Of a stretch of 64,000 nucleotides of DNA, positions 1-8,627 are shown piece by piece. The stretch spans positions 5,668,001-5,732,000 of the forward strand of contig NZ_CP067420.1 of NCBI RefSeq assembly GCF_016653635.2, read 5' to 3'. The DNA comes from Skermanella sp. TT6. GTDB lineage: Bacteria > Pseudomonadota > Alphaproteobacteria > Azospirillales > Azospirillaceae. The first letter of the stretch is position 1, and the number at the start of each line of letters is the position of its first letter. The notes below the pieces were generated by a model that made no database searches, was not told where the DNA came from, and worked only from the letters and a program-made list of their open reading frames with translations. The translations under genes and the position numbers were made by a program.

Positions 1-2
1 GG

Positions 3-1109
3 TTGATAGAGCCGGCGGGCACGTACTCTCCCCGGTACGAAACGACTCAGGAGCTTCTGCACGTGACGGCCGCCTGCGCCTGCCTTCTTATGTACCTCAG
101 CGGCATACGGCCTCTCGAATTAACGATGCTTCGCCGCGACTGCTTGCAGGCGGTAAAAGACCCGAAAACAGGCGACGTGATCCGCTGGAAGGTTATCGGC
201 TTGCCTGCGAAAAAGCGTGTGCAAAAAGGAAAAAAGCCGAAACCAGTTGAATGGGTCATCCCGGAAGAGGCCGCTCGCGCCGTTATGCTGCTTCAACGAG
301 CATGGGAATCCATGCGCAGGCGTCATGACGATGATCACCTTGTGCTCAACGCCCATGCGTTGGGCACCAAATCCCGAAAACATGGATTCCCGACTACGCC
401 CCAGCGTATCCAGACAATGACTTACAGTTTTGCAAAAATGATCACAAACCGCTTCGGTGTCAAGGTGCCAAGCCATTTCACACCGTCCCAGTTCCGCCGC
501 ACCTTGGCCCGGCACATCGCCCGCGAACCTTTCGGCATCATTGCCGGCAAACTCCAATACAATCACGTAAAAACGATGATCTTCGAGGGGTACGCGGGCA
601 GCGATGATGATGGCTTGCGCAATGAGATATTCGAGGAGAGAATCCTGGCCAACTTCGACCTTCTCGAGGAAATGGAGAAGGATGCCGATCAAGGCATCCA
701 TATTGGGCCTGGATCTAAACGGCTGGTCAGCACTTGGAAAGCCGCAAAAGCAGGAATCCAAGCTAAAATAGATACATCTCGCCATGAAATGGCCACGAAT
801 GGCGCACTACGATCAATTGCTTCAACCATTTACGTAGGTGCATTGAACCTCTGCAACTTCGATCCTATGACAGCTCTGTGTCTTCGACCGGAAGAGAAAG
901 TGAACGCCAACGCGCCGGTGATGCCGTTTTGCGCGCCAGGAAAATGTCCAAATTCCGTGGTCTGCCGGAACCATATCCCAGCGTGGAAGGAAATGCGTGA
1001 CGATGCGGTTGCGCTGCGTGATCAAGCCGGCCGCAGTGGTCCGCAACGCGCCAGCCTGACCAGGCAGATCCGTGAATACGATGAGATCATCATGAAAGCA
1101 GCCCCGTAA
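3..1109 (+). CDS. Tyrosine site-specific recombinase, C-terminal part (5' end outside window)
   Basis: This is the catalytic half of a phage-integrase-type tyrosine recombinase. A first active-site arginine lies in LSGIRPLELTMLRRD (about residue 36). The box-II-like region is FTPSQFRRTLARHIAR, and the probable nucleophile is the Tyr in MIFEGYAG (about residue 199). After it comes a Cys-rich tail (CAPGKCPNSVVC..H) seen in the large recombinases of Tn554-like or integrase-trio elements. The frame is open to the window edge and the family is usually far longer, so the N-terminus is missing here. The small gene 8 bp downstream is the usual partner. DNA strand exchange is inferred from family; the specific element type is uncertain. 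Confidence 0.75.
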   Translation: MIEPAGTYSPRYETTQELLHVTAACACLLMYLSGIRPLELTMLRRDCLQAVKDPKTGDVIRWKVIGLPAKKRVQKGKKPKPVEWVIPEEAARAVMLLQRAWESMRRRHDDDHLVLNAHALGTKSRKHGFPTTPQRIQTMTYSFAKMITNRFGVKVPSHFTPSQFRRTLARHIAREPFGIIAGKLQYNHVKTMIFEGYAGSDDDGLRNEIFEERILANFDLLEEMEKDADQGIHIGPGSKRLVSTWKAAKAGIQAKIDTSRHEMATNGALRSIASTIYVGALNLCNFDPMTALCLRPEEKVNANAPVMPFCAPGKCPNSVVCRNHIPAWKEMRDDAVALRDQAGRSGPQRASLTRQIREYDEIIMKAAP

Positions 1110-1116
1110 CCGTCCG

Positions 1117-1659
1117 ATGAAAATGAACCTTGAGGCTCGCGGAGAGATCATCCACCGCACCGAGCTCCGCGTCACCGAGCTAGAGGCCATTCCGTCGGAA
1201 TGCCGCCGCAATAGGGAACGGAATGAACTAGCCCTACGCACCGCGCTGCTGCGCCTCATACGGAGCCGTCCCGTCAAGACTGATGGCGCCCTGACAAACG
1301 AGAACCTGGTCATCGAGTCTGGAGTTTCTCGTGCTACCGTCTACCGTAACGCTGAAATCATGTCGGATTGGAAGATCCTTGTAGAGACGATGCCAGGTTC
1401 TTCTACTCCGGGCTTGCGCGAACAGATACGCGACCTCAAAGTCACGATCAGCCGGCTGGAGGCGCAAATGTCGGAAGAGCGCCGACGGTTTCAGGCAGTT
1501 CAAGATATCCTGGTGCAGCGTCTTCAAGCGCTGACGCTGGCACTGGTCGAGGCACGGGACGGCTCAAAAGTCATGTCGGTAGGTGAACTCCGCCGGAAAC
1601 GTCGGGTTGCACAGGAAGAATACGAAACCAAATCCGGACATTCCGGTGGGGATATTTAA
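1117..1659 (+). CDS. Small recombinase-accessory protein (DUF6262 / Tn554 TnpC-like)
   Basis: This 180-residue basic protein starts 8 bp after the recombinase stop. It has an N-terminal helical segment, a helix-turn-helix-like centre (TNENLVIESGVSRATVYRN, about residues 66-84) and a long C-terminal coiled coil (LREQIRDLKVTISRLEAQ onward). This matches the small third protein of Tn554-type and related integrase modules, thought to bind DNA and help the recombinase choose site or orientation. Family assignment is by pattern recognition. The role comes from context, and no active-site residues are expected. Confidence 0.65.
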   Translation: MKMNLEARGEIIHRTELRVTELEAIPSECRRNRERNELALRTALLRLIRSRPVKTDGALTNENLVIESGVSRATVYRNAEIMSDWKILVETMPGSSTPGLREQIRDLKVTISRLEAQMSEERRRFQAVQDILVQRLQALTLALVEARDGSKVMSVGELRRKRRVAQEEYETKSGHSGGDI

Positions 1660-2428
1660 CTCACGGGAGAATTTGCCTGCTTCATTGTGCTACCTCTGAT
1701 AAGCATAGGGTCTCACAAACTCCCCAATTGATTTCTGCCGATGCACAGCCAGCACTCGACATTTCTTGGAACAACAAACGAGATTTCATCTGCGTGTCTC
1801 CGGTTACGACGGAACATCGAGCAGCGAAACAGCCCTCGTTGGTTCCACTACGATAAGCCCTGCTAGTACTACAGCCGGGATAGATTGGCGTCAGGATTGT
1901 TGACCTAGCGTTCCGACTGATGGGGGCGCAGCATGACGACGGTTACGGAAGCAGCGAGTTGGTCGAGCGGTTTGGACGCTGTTGTGGAACGGATCGGGCG
2001 CCGGTTTTATCGACGTGAGGCCCGGGAACGGGCACGGCGCTATCTGGCCGGTCTTCTTGCGCCCTTGGAACGGAAGAACGGCTGGCATCTGGCGGAAGCC
2101 GCCGGTGATACCAGTCCGGACAGCGTCCAGGACTTCCTGGCGCGCATGCGCTGGGATGCCGATGCGGTGCGCGATGACCTGCGCGCCTATGTCGTCGAGC
2201 ATTTGGGCGACCCCGGTGCCGTTGTGGTGCTCGACGAGACCGGCTTTCTCAAGAAGGGCGAGCACTCCGTCGGAGTGCAGCGTCAGTACTCCGGGACTGC
2301 CGGACGCATCGAGAATTGCCAGACGGAGGGCGGTCCGAAGGATCGTAAGCGATGCGAGTGCACCCTTCTTCCCGGAACCGGGTCTGTGAGCGAGATTACG
2401 CGCGGGTTCACGGAGCACGGAGGGGGCG

Positions 2429-2878
2429 ATGGAGGATGGCGTCAGGCTTCATCCCAGGCTTGAAGCCATGGATGAAGACGGGCCGTATCGGCGGGTCGAG
2501 GTGATCACGGGACGGTGTCAACGGCGCGTGTGGACGGCACAGGAGAAGGCGCGCATCGTGGCGGAGAGCGCGGTGCCGGGCGCCAACATCTCCGAGGTCG
2601 CGCGGCGGAACGGGGTGAACCGCGGCCTGCTCACGGTCTGGCGCCGGGAGGCAGGTGCGGTCCCGGAAGCGACCCCGGCGCAGACGCCGCTGTTCGTTCC
2701 GGTCACGGTGGTCGAGGAGCCTGCGCCCGCTCCTCCGCGGGACCGGCGTCAAGCATCCCGGGAGACGGCGCCGGGCCGGATCGAGATGGATCTGCGCAGC
2801 GGGCGGCTGGTGTTCCACGGCGCCGTCGATCCCGGCCTCGCCGCGGCGGTCGTCGCGGCCGCCCGAGGGCGGGGATGA
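2429..2878 (+). CDS. tnpA: IS66 accessory protein TnpA (outer copy)
   Basis: This 149-residue protein carries a helix-turn-helix of the HTH_Tnp_1 type ([20 protein letters not shown] then [20 protein letters not shown], about residues 34-76). In IS66 it is a small DNA-binding protein needed with TnpB and TnpC for transposition. The stop overlaps the tnpB start as ATGA (2875-2878), giving translational coupling. It is identical to the inner copy at 5713-6162. Confidence 0.85.
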   Translation: MEDGVRLHPRLEAMDEDGPYRRVEVITGRCQRRVWTAQEKARIVAESAVPGANISEVARRNGVNRGLLTVWRREAGAVPEATPAQTPLFVPVTVVEEPAPAPPRDRRQASRETAPGRIEMDLRSGRLVFHGAVDPGLAAAVVAAARGRG

Positions 2879-3136
2879 TCACGCCGCGTCCCGGCCTCAA
2901 GGTCGTGCTCGCCACGCAGCCGATCGATTTCCGCAAAGGGGTCCACGGCCTGGTCGCCCTGGTGGCCGAGGCGCTGAAGGCGGATCCCTACTGCGGTGAC
3001 GTCTTCGTCTTCCGCTCCAAGCGCAAGGACCGGCTCAAGCTCCTGGTTTGGGACGGTAGCGGATTGATCCTCGCAACGAAGTGGCTGGAGGACGGCGGAT
3101 TCCCCTGGCCGCCGGTCCGGGACGGCGCGGTCCGGC
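2875..3136 (+). pseudogene. tnpB: tnpB of outer IS66, 5' fragment
   Basis: The fragment begins at the ATGA overlap with tnpA and encodes the TnpB core (VVLATQPIDFRKGVHGLVALV, then VFVFRSKRKDRLKLLVWDG). It is cut after residue 87 by the inner IS66 at the duplicated octamer. The reading frame runs on into inner-element DNA and gives a meaningless fusion up to 3621. The 3' fragment is at 6247-6346. Confidence 0.9.
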
Positions 3137-3176
3137 GTAAGCGATGCGAGCGGACCCTTGGCCTTTGGCTGCGTGA

Positions 3177-3746
3177 TCACCGCATGGATCGGTTGCGGCG
3201 GGCCTTGAAGTGTTCGCGCAACTCCAGGATGGCCTTGGCTACGGCCGGGACGTCGGCCTCGGCGATGGCCGCCGTGCCGAACAGCACGGGGCCCAGGGCC
3301 TGGAACGGAGCATGTTCCGGTTTGCCCGGGTTGGTCACGCTCTTCCAGGCGCGCGGCGCCAGCCGGGTGGCCACCAGGAACCCGAGGGACCAGAAGATCG
3401 GGTCCAGCCCTCCTGCGTGGTGCGGCGCCAGATGCGGCCGGTACAGGCCGGGGAACTGCGCCATCGTCTCCGACAGGCGGTTATGGTGGTCCGCCACGGC
3501 CTGGACGGCCCGGTGCTCCCGGCTGCTCTCCGCGGCGAGCAGGGCGTGGTCGCCCAGCAGGTCGCCGAGCCAGATCCGCGGATCGAGGAACTTCGGCCCG
3601 ATCAGCACGGCGGTCAGGTAGCCGTCGAGGCCGTCCAGCCGCGACACCGGCGCCGCCCGGCCCCGCTGGTACGCTTCGAGCTCCTCCGCGTCCTGCATCG
3701 CCCTGGGCGCCGCCGGTCCGGTCTGCGCAGCGGGCTCGGCCGTCAT
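3177..3746 (-). CDS. UPF0149 (YecA/YgfB-like) passenger protein of inner IS66
   Basis: This 189-residue protein has the UPF0149 signature LDGYLTAVLIGP followed by an aromatic-rich helical region (FWSLGFLVATRLAPRAW). The ATG at 3746 overlaps the tnpC stop as ATGA, so I prefer this start to the longer upstream one inside tnpC. UPF0149 genes often travel in IS66 elements as the fourth gene. Their role there is unknown and no catalytic residues are evident. Confidence 0.75.
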   Translation of the reverse strand: MTAEPAAQTGPAAPRAMQDAEELEAYQRGRAAPVSRLDGLDGYLTAVLIGPKFLDPRIWLGDLLGDHALLAAESSREHRAVQAVADHHNRLSETMAQFPGLYRPHLAPHHAGGLDPIFWSLGFLVATRLAPRAWKSVTNPGKPEHAPFQALGPVLFGTAAIAEADVPAVAKAILELREHFKARRNRSMR

Positions 3747-5323
3747 GCCGCCCGGACCGTCCCGGCATCGGCGCCCCGCTCGGCTTTCCATGCCCACGGC
3801 AGCAGGCGGTCGAGATCGTTGGCCTTCACGGCACCCGACACGATGCGCTCCAGCACGTCGGCCAGGTAGGAGAACGGGTCGAGGCCGTTCAGCCTGGCGC
3901 TGTTGATCAGCGAGGCGAGGATCGCCCAGTCCCGGCCGCCCGCCGCGGAGCCGGCGAACAGGGCGTTCTTGCGGCCCAACCCGATCGGGCGCATCAGTCT
4001 CTCCACGGTGTTGGTATCCACCTCGATGCGGCCGTCCTCGAGGAAGGCGACCAGCCCGTCCCAGTGACCCAGGGTGTAGGAGATCGCCTTGGCCAGGCTC
4101 GACTGGCCGGAGATCTCCGCCCGCACCGCCATCAGCCGGACCTTCAGAGCTTCCAGGATCGGCCGGGACCGGTCCTGCCGGACCCGCAGGCGGGTCTCCG
4201 CCGTCGTGCCGCGGATGCGTGCCTCGATGGCGTAGACCTCACCGAGGCGCCCGATCACTTCCCGCGCCACCTCCGACCGGGTCGTCCTGAACACCGCCAC
4301 GAACTTGCGGCGGGCATGGCTCAGGCAGAAGACGAGCCGGATCGTCGCCCGCCTCCGGCGGCGGACAAGCGCCTTGTAGGCCACATAGCCGTCCACCTGG
4401 AGAAGCCCGTCGAAGCCCGCCAGCTGGTCCTGGATCGCCGCCGTGTCCCGCCCCTCGGCGAACACGTAGCCGACCGCCGGTCGGGCCGGTCCCTGCCAGG
4501 GGCGGTCGTCCACCGCCTGGGCCCACAGCTGGCAGATCCTGGTGCGGCCCCGTCCGGGATCCAACCGGGGCAACGGCGTCTCGTCGCAGAACACCCGCTC
4601 CTGGGATCGGATGTAGAGCAGCAGCCGCTCGTACAGCGGCTTCAGCCACCACGCCGCCCGGCGAACCCAGAACACCAGCGTCGTCCGGTCCAGCGCGATG
4701 CCCTGGCCGGCGAACATCCGGGACTGCCGGTACAGCGGCAGGTGCCAGGCGAACTTCGCCACCACCACGTGGGCGACCAGCGCGGTGGTGGCCATGCCGC
4801 CGTCCACCACGCGCGGCCTGGCGGCGGCCTGGACCAGGGTGCCGCGGCAGCATCGGCAGGCATACTTCGGCCGGATGGTGCGCAGGACGCGCACAAGGGC
4901 CGGGATCACGTCCAGCGCCTCGGCGACGTCCTCGCCGATCCGGTGCATCGGCCCGGCGCAGCACGGGCACGCGGTGCTCTCCGGCTCGATAGTCGTCTCG
5001 ACCCGCGGCAGATGCCGGGGCAGAGCGCCGACATTCCGGTTCGCCGGACGGCGCGGGTGCCGCCCCGGCTTCCCGGACGTGCGGTCCGCGTTGTCGTTGG
5101 CGGCCGGAGCCGCCTCGACGGCGAGGTCGCCGAGATCGAGGACGCCCTGCTCCGGGTCGATCATCGCGGCCCTCTCCGACTTCGCCCCGAAGATCATCGC
5201 CTTCAGGGTCTTCACCTGCGCCTGCAGATCCGCGTTCCTGGCCTCCAGATCACGGATGATCCGGACCAGTTCGGCGGGGTCTGCGGGGAGCGGGTCGGGA
5301 GGCTCGGCCATGCCCCGGAGCAT
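3743..5323 (-). CDS. tnpC: IS66-family transposase TnpC (inner copy)
   Basis: TnpC is the 526-residue catalytic transposase of IS66. An N-terminal leucine-zipper-like coiled coil (LVRIIRDLEARNADLQAQVKTL) precedes a zinc-binding motif (CPCCAGPMHRIG... CRCC). The DDE domain has a first Asp in VFCDETPL and a later Asp in LLQVDGYVAYKAL. The C-terminal conserved block is IEVDTNTVERLMRPI... RKNALFAGS. Start choice lies between the ATG at 5323 and the ATG at 5311 (MAEPP), the latter looking more natural. The gene is complete. Confidence 0.92.
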   Translation of the reverse strand: MLRGMAEPPDPLPADPAELVRIIRDLEARNADLQAQVKTLKAMIFGAKSERAAMIDPEQGVLDLGDLAVEAAPAANDNADRTSGKPGRHPRRPANRNVGALPRHLPRVETTIEPESTACPCCAGPMHRIGEDVAEALDVIPALVRVLRTIRPKYACRCCRGTLVQAAARPRVVDGGMATTALVAHVVVAKFAWHLPLYRQSRMFAGQGIALDRTTLVFWVRRAAWWLKPLYERLLLYIRSQERVFCDETPLPRLDPGRGRTRICQLWAQAVDDRPWQGPARPAVGYVFAEGRDTAAIQDQLAGFDGLLQVDGYVAYKALVRRRRRATIRLVFCLSHARRKFVAVFRTTRSEVAREVIGRLGEVYAIEARIRGTTAETRLRVRQDRSRPILEALKVRLMAVRAEISGQSSLAKAISYTLGHWDGLVAFLEDGRIEVDTNTVERLMRPIGLGRKNALFAGSAAGGRDWAILASLINSARLNGLDPFSYLADVLERIVSGAVKANDLDRLLPWAWKAERGADAGTVRAA

Positions 5324-5362
5324 ACCGCAAAAGCCGGCAGCATCCCAGACGGATCAACGCCT

Positions 5363-5716
5363 TCAGCCCATCCACCGGGGCGTCTTCACGGGTGGCGGCG
5401 CGGCCGCGCGCCACTCCAGTCCGTCGAGCAGCAGCGCGAACTGGACCGCGCTCAGCCGGACCGCGCCGTCCCGGACCGGCGGCCAGGGGAATCCGCCGTC
5501 CTCCAGCCACTTCGTTGCGAGGATCAATCCGCTACCGTCCCAAACCAGGAGCTTGAGCCGGTCCTTGCGCTTGGAGCGGAAGACGAAGACGTCACCGCAG
5601 TAGGGATCCGCCTTCAGCGCCTCGGCCACCAGGGCGACCAGGCCGTGGACCCCTTTGCGGAAATCGATCGGCTGCGTGGCGAGCACGACCTTGAGGCCGG
5701 GACGCGGCGTGATCAT
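5363..5716 (-). CDS. tnpB: IS66 accessory protein TnpB (inner copy, intact)
   Basis: This is a complete 117-residue TnpB (PF05717-type), an IS66 Orf2 protein needed for transposition but without a known catalytic role. It starts in an ATGA overlap with tnpA and ends 40 bp before the tnpC start. It shows exactly what the broken outer tnpB lost: the last part, LSAVQFALLLDGLEWR onward, corresponds to 6255-6346 in the outer copy. Confidence 0.88.
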   Translation of the reverse strand: MITPRPGLKVVLATQPIDFRKGVHGLVALVAEALKADPYCGDVFVFRSKRKDRLKLLVWDGSGLILATKWLEDGGFPWPPVRDGAVRLSAVQFALLLDGLEWRAAAPPPVKTPRWMG

Positions 5717-6162
5717 CCCCGCCCTCGGGCGGCCGCGACGACCGCCGCGGCGAGGCCGGGATCGACGGCGCCGTGGAACACCAGCCGCCCGCTGCGCAGA
5801 TCCATCTCGATCCGGCCCGGCGCCGTCTCCCGGGATGCTTGACGCCGGTCCCGCGGAGGAGCGGGCGCAGGCTCCTCGACCACCGTGACCGGAACGAACA
5901 GCGGCGTCTGCGCCGGGGTCGCTTCCGGGACCGCACCTGCCTCCCGGCGCCAGACCGTGAGCAGGCCGCGGTTCACCCCGTTCCGCCGCGCGACCTCGGA
6001 GATGTTGGCGCCCGGCACCGCGCTCTCCGCCACGATGCGCGCCTTCTCCTGTGCCGTCCACACGCGCCGTTGACACCGTCCCGTGATCACCTCGACCCGC
6101 CGATACGGCCCGTCTTCATCCATGGCTTCAAGCCTGGGATGAAGCCTGACGCCATCCTCCAT
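5713..6162 (-). CDS. tnpA: IS66 accessory protein TnpA (inner copy)
   Basis: This is a 149-residue helix-turn-helix protein identical to the outer copy at 2429-2878. It is the first gene of the inner element, about 85 bp inside its left end at 6246, and is translationally coupled to tnpB. It supplies the DNA-binding accessory function of the IS66 transposition complex, by family knowledge. Confidence 0.85.
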   Translation of the reverse strand: MEDGVRLHPRLEAMDEDGPYRRVEVITGRCQRRVWTAQEKARIVAESAVPGANISEVARRNGVNRGLLTVWRREAGAVPEATPAQTPLFVPVTVVEEPAPAPPRDRRQASRETAPGRIEMDLRSGRLVFHGAVDPGLAAAVVAAARGRG

Positions 6163-6246
6163 CGCCCCCTCCGTGCTCCGTGAACCCGCGCGTAATCTCG
6201 CTCACAGACCCGGTTCCGGGAAGAAGGGTGCACTCGCATCGCTTAC

Positions 6247-6346
6247 GGTCCGGCTGAGCGCGGTCCAGTTCGCGCTGCTGCTCGACGGACTGGAGTGGCG
6301 CGCGGCCGCGCCGCCACCCGTGAAGACGCCCCGGTGGATGGGCTGA
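6247..6346 (+). pseudogene. tnpB: tnpB of outer IS66, 3' fragment
   Basis: This is the continuation of the gene broken at 3136. It begins with the second copy of the duplicated octamer and encodes LSAVQFALLLDGLEWR to the TGA at 6344-6346. It has no start of its own. Confidence 0.88.
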
Positions 6347-6385
6347 AGGCGTTGATCCGTCTGGGATGCTGCCGGCTTTTGCGGT

Positions 6386-7966
6386 ATGCTCCGGGGCATG
6401 GCCGAGCCTCCCGACCCGCTCCCCGCAGACCCCGCCGAACTGGTCCGGATCATCCGTGATCTGGAGGCCAGGAACGCGGATCTGCAGGCGCAGGTGAAGA
6501 CCCTGAAGGCGATGATCTTCGGGGCGAAGTCGGAGAGGGCCGCGATGATCGACCCGGAGCAGGGCGTCCTCGATCTCGGCGACCTCGCCGTCGAGGCGGC
6601 TCCGGCCGCCAACGACAACGCGGACCGCACGTCCGGGAAGCCGGGGCGGCACCCGCGCCGTCCGGCGAACCGGAATGTCGGCGCTCTGCCCCGGCATCTG
6701 CCGCGGGTCGAGACGACTATCGAGCCGGAGAGCACCGCGTGCCCGTGCTGCGCCGGGCCGATGCACCGGATCGGCGAGGACGTCGCCGAGGCGCTGGACG
6801 TGATCCCGGCCCTTGTGCGCGTCCTGCGCACCATCCGGCCGAAGTATGCCTGCCGATGCTGCCGCGGCACCCTGGTCCAGGCCGCCGCCAGGCCGCGCGT
6901 GGTGGACGGCGGCATGGCCACCACCGCGCTGGTCGCCCACGTGGTGGTGGCGAAGTTCGCCTGGCACCTGCCGCTGTACCGGCAGTCCCGGATGTTCGCC
7001 GGCCAGGGCATCGCGCTGGACCGGACGACGCTGGTGTTCTGGGTTCGCCGGGCGGCGTGGTGGCTGAAGCCGCTGTACGAGCGGCTGCTGCTCTACATCC
7101 GATCCCAGGAGCGGGTGTTCTGCGACGAGACGCCGTTGCCCCGGTTGGATCCCGGACGGGGCCGCACCAGGATCTGCCAGCTGTGGGCCCAGGCGGTGGA
7201 CGACCGCCCCTGGCAGGGACCGGCCCGACCGGCGGTCGGCTACGTGTTCGCCGAGGGGCGGGACACGGCGGCGATCCAGGACCAGCTGGCGGGCTTCGAC
7301 GGGCTTCTCCAGGTGGACGGCTATGTGGCCTACAAGGCGCTTGTCCGCCGCCGGAGGCGGGCGACGATCCGGCTCGTCTTCTGCCTGAGCCATGCCCGCC
7401 GCAAGTTCGTGGCGGTGTTCAGGACGACCCGGTCGGAGGTGGCGCGGGAAGTGATCGGGCGCCTCGGTGAGGTCTACGCCATCGAGGCACGCATCCGCGG
7501 CACGACGGCGGAGACCCGCCTGCGGGTCCGGCAGGACCGGTCCCGGCCGATCCTGGAAGCTCTGAAGGTCCGGCTGATGGCGGTGCGGGCGGAGATCTCC
7601 GGCCAGTCGAGCCTGGCCAAGGCGATCTCCTACACCCTGGGTCACTGGGACGGGCTGGTCGCCTTCCTCGAGGACGGCCGCATCGAGGTGGATACCAACA
7701 CCGTGGAGAGACTGATGCGCCCGATCGGGTTGGGCCGCAAGAACGCCCTGTTCGCCGGCTCCGCGGCGGGCGGCCGGGACTGGGCGATCCTCGCCTCGCT
7801 GATCAACAGCGCCAGGCTGAACGGCCTCGACCCGTTCTCCTACCTGGCCGACGTGCTGGAGCGCATCGTGTCGGGTGCCGTGAAGGCCAACGATCTCGAC
7901 CGCCTGCTGCCGTGGGCATGGAAAGCCGAGCGGGGCGCCGATGCCGGGACGGTCCGGGCGGCATGA
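6386..7966 (+). CDS. tnpC: IS66-family transposase TnpC (outer copy)
   Basis: This is a 526-residue TnpC identical to the inner copy (3743-5323), with the same coiled coil, CPCC zinc motif, DETPL and VDGY acidic motifs and C-terminal ERLMRPI block. It is intact although its tnpB is broken, so the outer element could move only with TnpB supplied by the inner copy. An internal ATG at 6398 (MAEPP) is the likelier start. Confidence 0.92.
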   Translation: MLRGMAEPPDPLPADPAELVRIIRDLEARNADLQAQVKTLKAMIFGAKSERAAMIDPEQGVLDLGDLAVEAAPAANDNADRTSGKPGRHPRRPANRNVGALPRHLPRVETTIEPESTACPCCAGPMHRIGEDVAEALDVIPALVRVLRTIRPKYACRCCRGTLVQAAARPRVVDGGMATTALVAHVVVAKFAWHLPLYRQSRMFAGQGIALDRTTLVFWVRRAAWWLKPLYERLLLYIRSQERVFCDETPLPRLDPGRGRTRICQLWAQAVDDRPWQGPARPAVGYVFAEGRDTAAIQDQLAGFDGLLQVDGYVAYKALVRRRRRATIRLVFCLSHARRKFVAVFRTTRSEVAREVIGRLGEVYAIEARIRGTTAETRLRVRQDRSRPILEALKVRLMAVRAEISGQSSLAKAISYTLGHWDGLVAFLEDGRIEVDTNTVERLMRPIGLGRKNALFAGSAAGGRDWAILASLINSARLNGLDPFSYLADVLERIVSGAVKANDLDRLLPWAWKAERGADAGTVRAA

Positions 7967-8532
7967 CGGCCGAGCCCGCTGCGCAGACCGGACCGGCGGC
8001 GCCCAGGGCGATGCAGGACGCGGAGGAGCTCGAAGCGTACCAGCGGGGCCGGGCGGCGCCGGTGTCGCGGCTGGACGGCCTCGACGGCTACCTGACCGCC
8101 GTGCTGATCGGGCCGAAGTTCCTCGATCCGCGGATCTGGCTCGGCGACCTGCTGGGCGACCACGCCCTGCTCGCCGCGGAGAGCAGCCGGGAGCACCGGG
8201 CCGTCCAGGCCGTGGCGGACCACCATAACCGCCTGTCGGAGACGATGGCGCAGTTCCCCGGCCTGTACCGGCCGCATCTGGCGCCGCACCACGCAGGAGG
8301 GCTGGACCCGATCTTCTGGTCCCTCGGGTTCCTGGTGGCCACCCGGCTGGCGCCGCGCGCCTGGAAGAGCGTGACCAACCCGGGCAAACCGGAACATGCT
8401 CCGTTCCAGGCCCTGGGCCCCGTGCTGTTCGGCACGGCGGCCATCGCCGAGGCCGACGTCCCGGCCGTAGCCAAGGCCATCCTGGAGTTGCGCGAACACT
8501 TCAAGGCCCGCCGCAACCGATCCATGCGGTGA
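7963..8532 (+). CDS. UPF0149 (YecA/YgfB-like) passenger protein of outer IS66
   Basis: This is a 189-residue protein identical to the inner copy, translated from an ATGA overlap with tnpC. The UPF0149 core LDGYLTAVLIGP is near residue 43. It is the last gene before the right inverted repeat at 8559-8572. Function within IS66 is unknown. Confidence 0.75.
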   Translation: MTAEPAAQTGPAAPRAMQDAEELEAYQRGRAAPVSRLDGLDGYLTAVLIGPKFLDPRIWLGDLLGDHALLAAESSREHRAVQAVADHHNRLSETMAQFPGLYRPHLAPHHAGGLDPIFWSLGFLVATRLAPRAWKSVTNPGKPEHAPFQALGPVLFGTAAIAEADVPAVAKAILELREHFKARRNRSMR

Positions 8533-8572
8533 TCACGCAGCCAAAGGCCAAGGGTCCGCTCGCATCGCTTAC

Positions 8573-8627
8573 GAAGGATCGAAGGCGAAGCCTTCGAAGG
8601 CCGTAGTCCGAGCGAGACTTGCGAGCG
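8573..8627. repeat. Right part of a 69-bp REP-like hairpin insertion in the IS701 transposase
   Basis: Comparing the two halves of the transposase shows about 69 extra bases between IENCQ and TVGVF: 2323-2344 on the left, 8581-8627 on the right. They contain a hairpin (CGAAGGC, 3-nt loop, GCCTTCG) and the palindrome CCTTCGAAGG. The outer IS66 landed inside this small insert. It resembles a REP or mini-element, but no second copy was recognised in the window. Confidence 0.5.

Larger units (their letters stand above)
3137..6246 (-). mobile_element. Inner IS66-family element, intact and inverted, inside tnpB of the outer copy
   Basis: The element is 3110 bp, bounded by GTAAGCGATGCGAG at 3137 and its inverted partner ending at 6246. 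It is flanked by an exact 8-bp duplication GGTCCGGC (3129-3136 and 6247-6254). All four genes are intact on the minus strand and look identical at protein level to the outer copy, so the second transposition was recent. It inserted opposite in orientation to its host copy. Confidence 0.94.
2345..8572 (+). mobile_element. Outer IS66-family element (tnpA, tnpB, tnpC, UPF0149), interrupted by its own copy
   Basis: The ends are near-identical inverted repeats beginning GTAAGCGATGCGAG at 2345 and ending CTCGCATCGCTTAC at 8572. They are flanked by an exact 8-bp duplication GAAGGATC (2337-2344 and 8573-8580), the IS66 signature. Subtracting the inner element and one 8-bp duplication gives 3110 bp, the same size as the inner copy. 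Gene order in the plus direction is tnpA, tnpB (broken), tnpC and a UPF0149 passenger gene. Confidence 0.93.

Noticed and set aside
822-1313. Minus-strand 163-codon frame across the recombinase and its partner
   Set aside because: Shadow of two well-supported plus-strand genes.
2515-3621. 368-codon frame overlapping tnpA/tnpB
   Set aside because: Out-of-frame tnpA reading joined to tnpB and then to inner IS66 DNA; an artefact of the nested insertion.
4064-7645. Long frames antisense to the two tnpC genes (592 and 505 codons)
   Set aside because: Mirror images of each other opposite real transposase genes; low-complexity Arg/Pro/Gln-rich translations.
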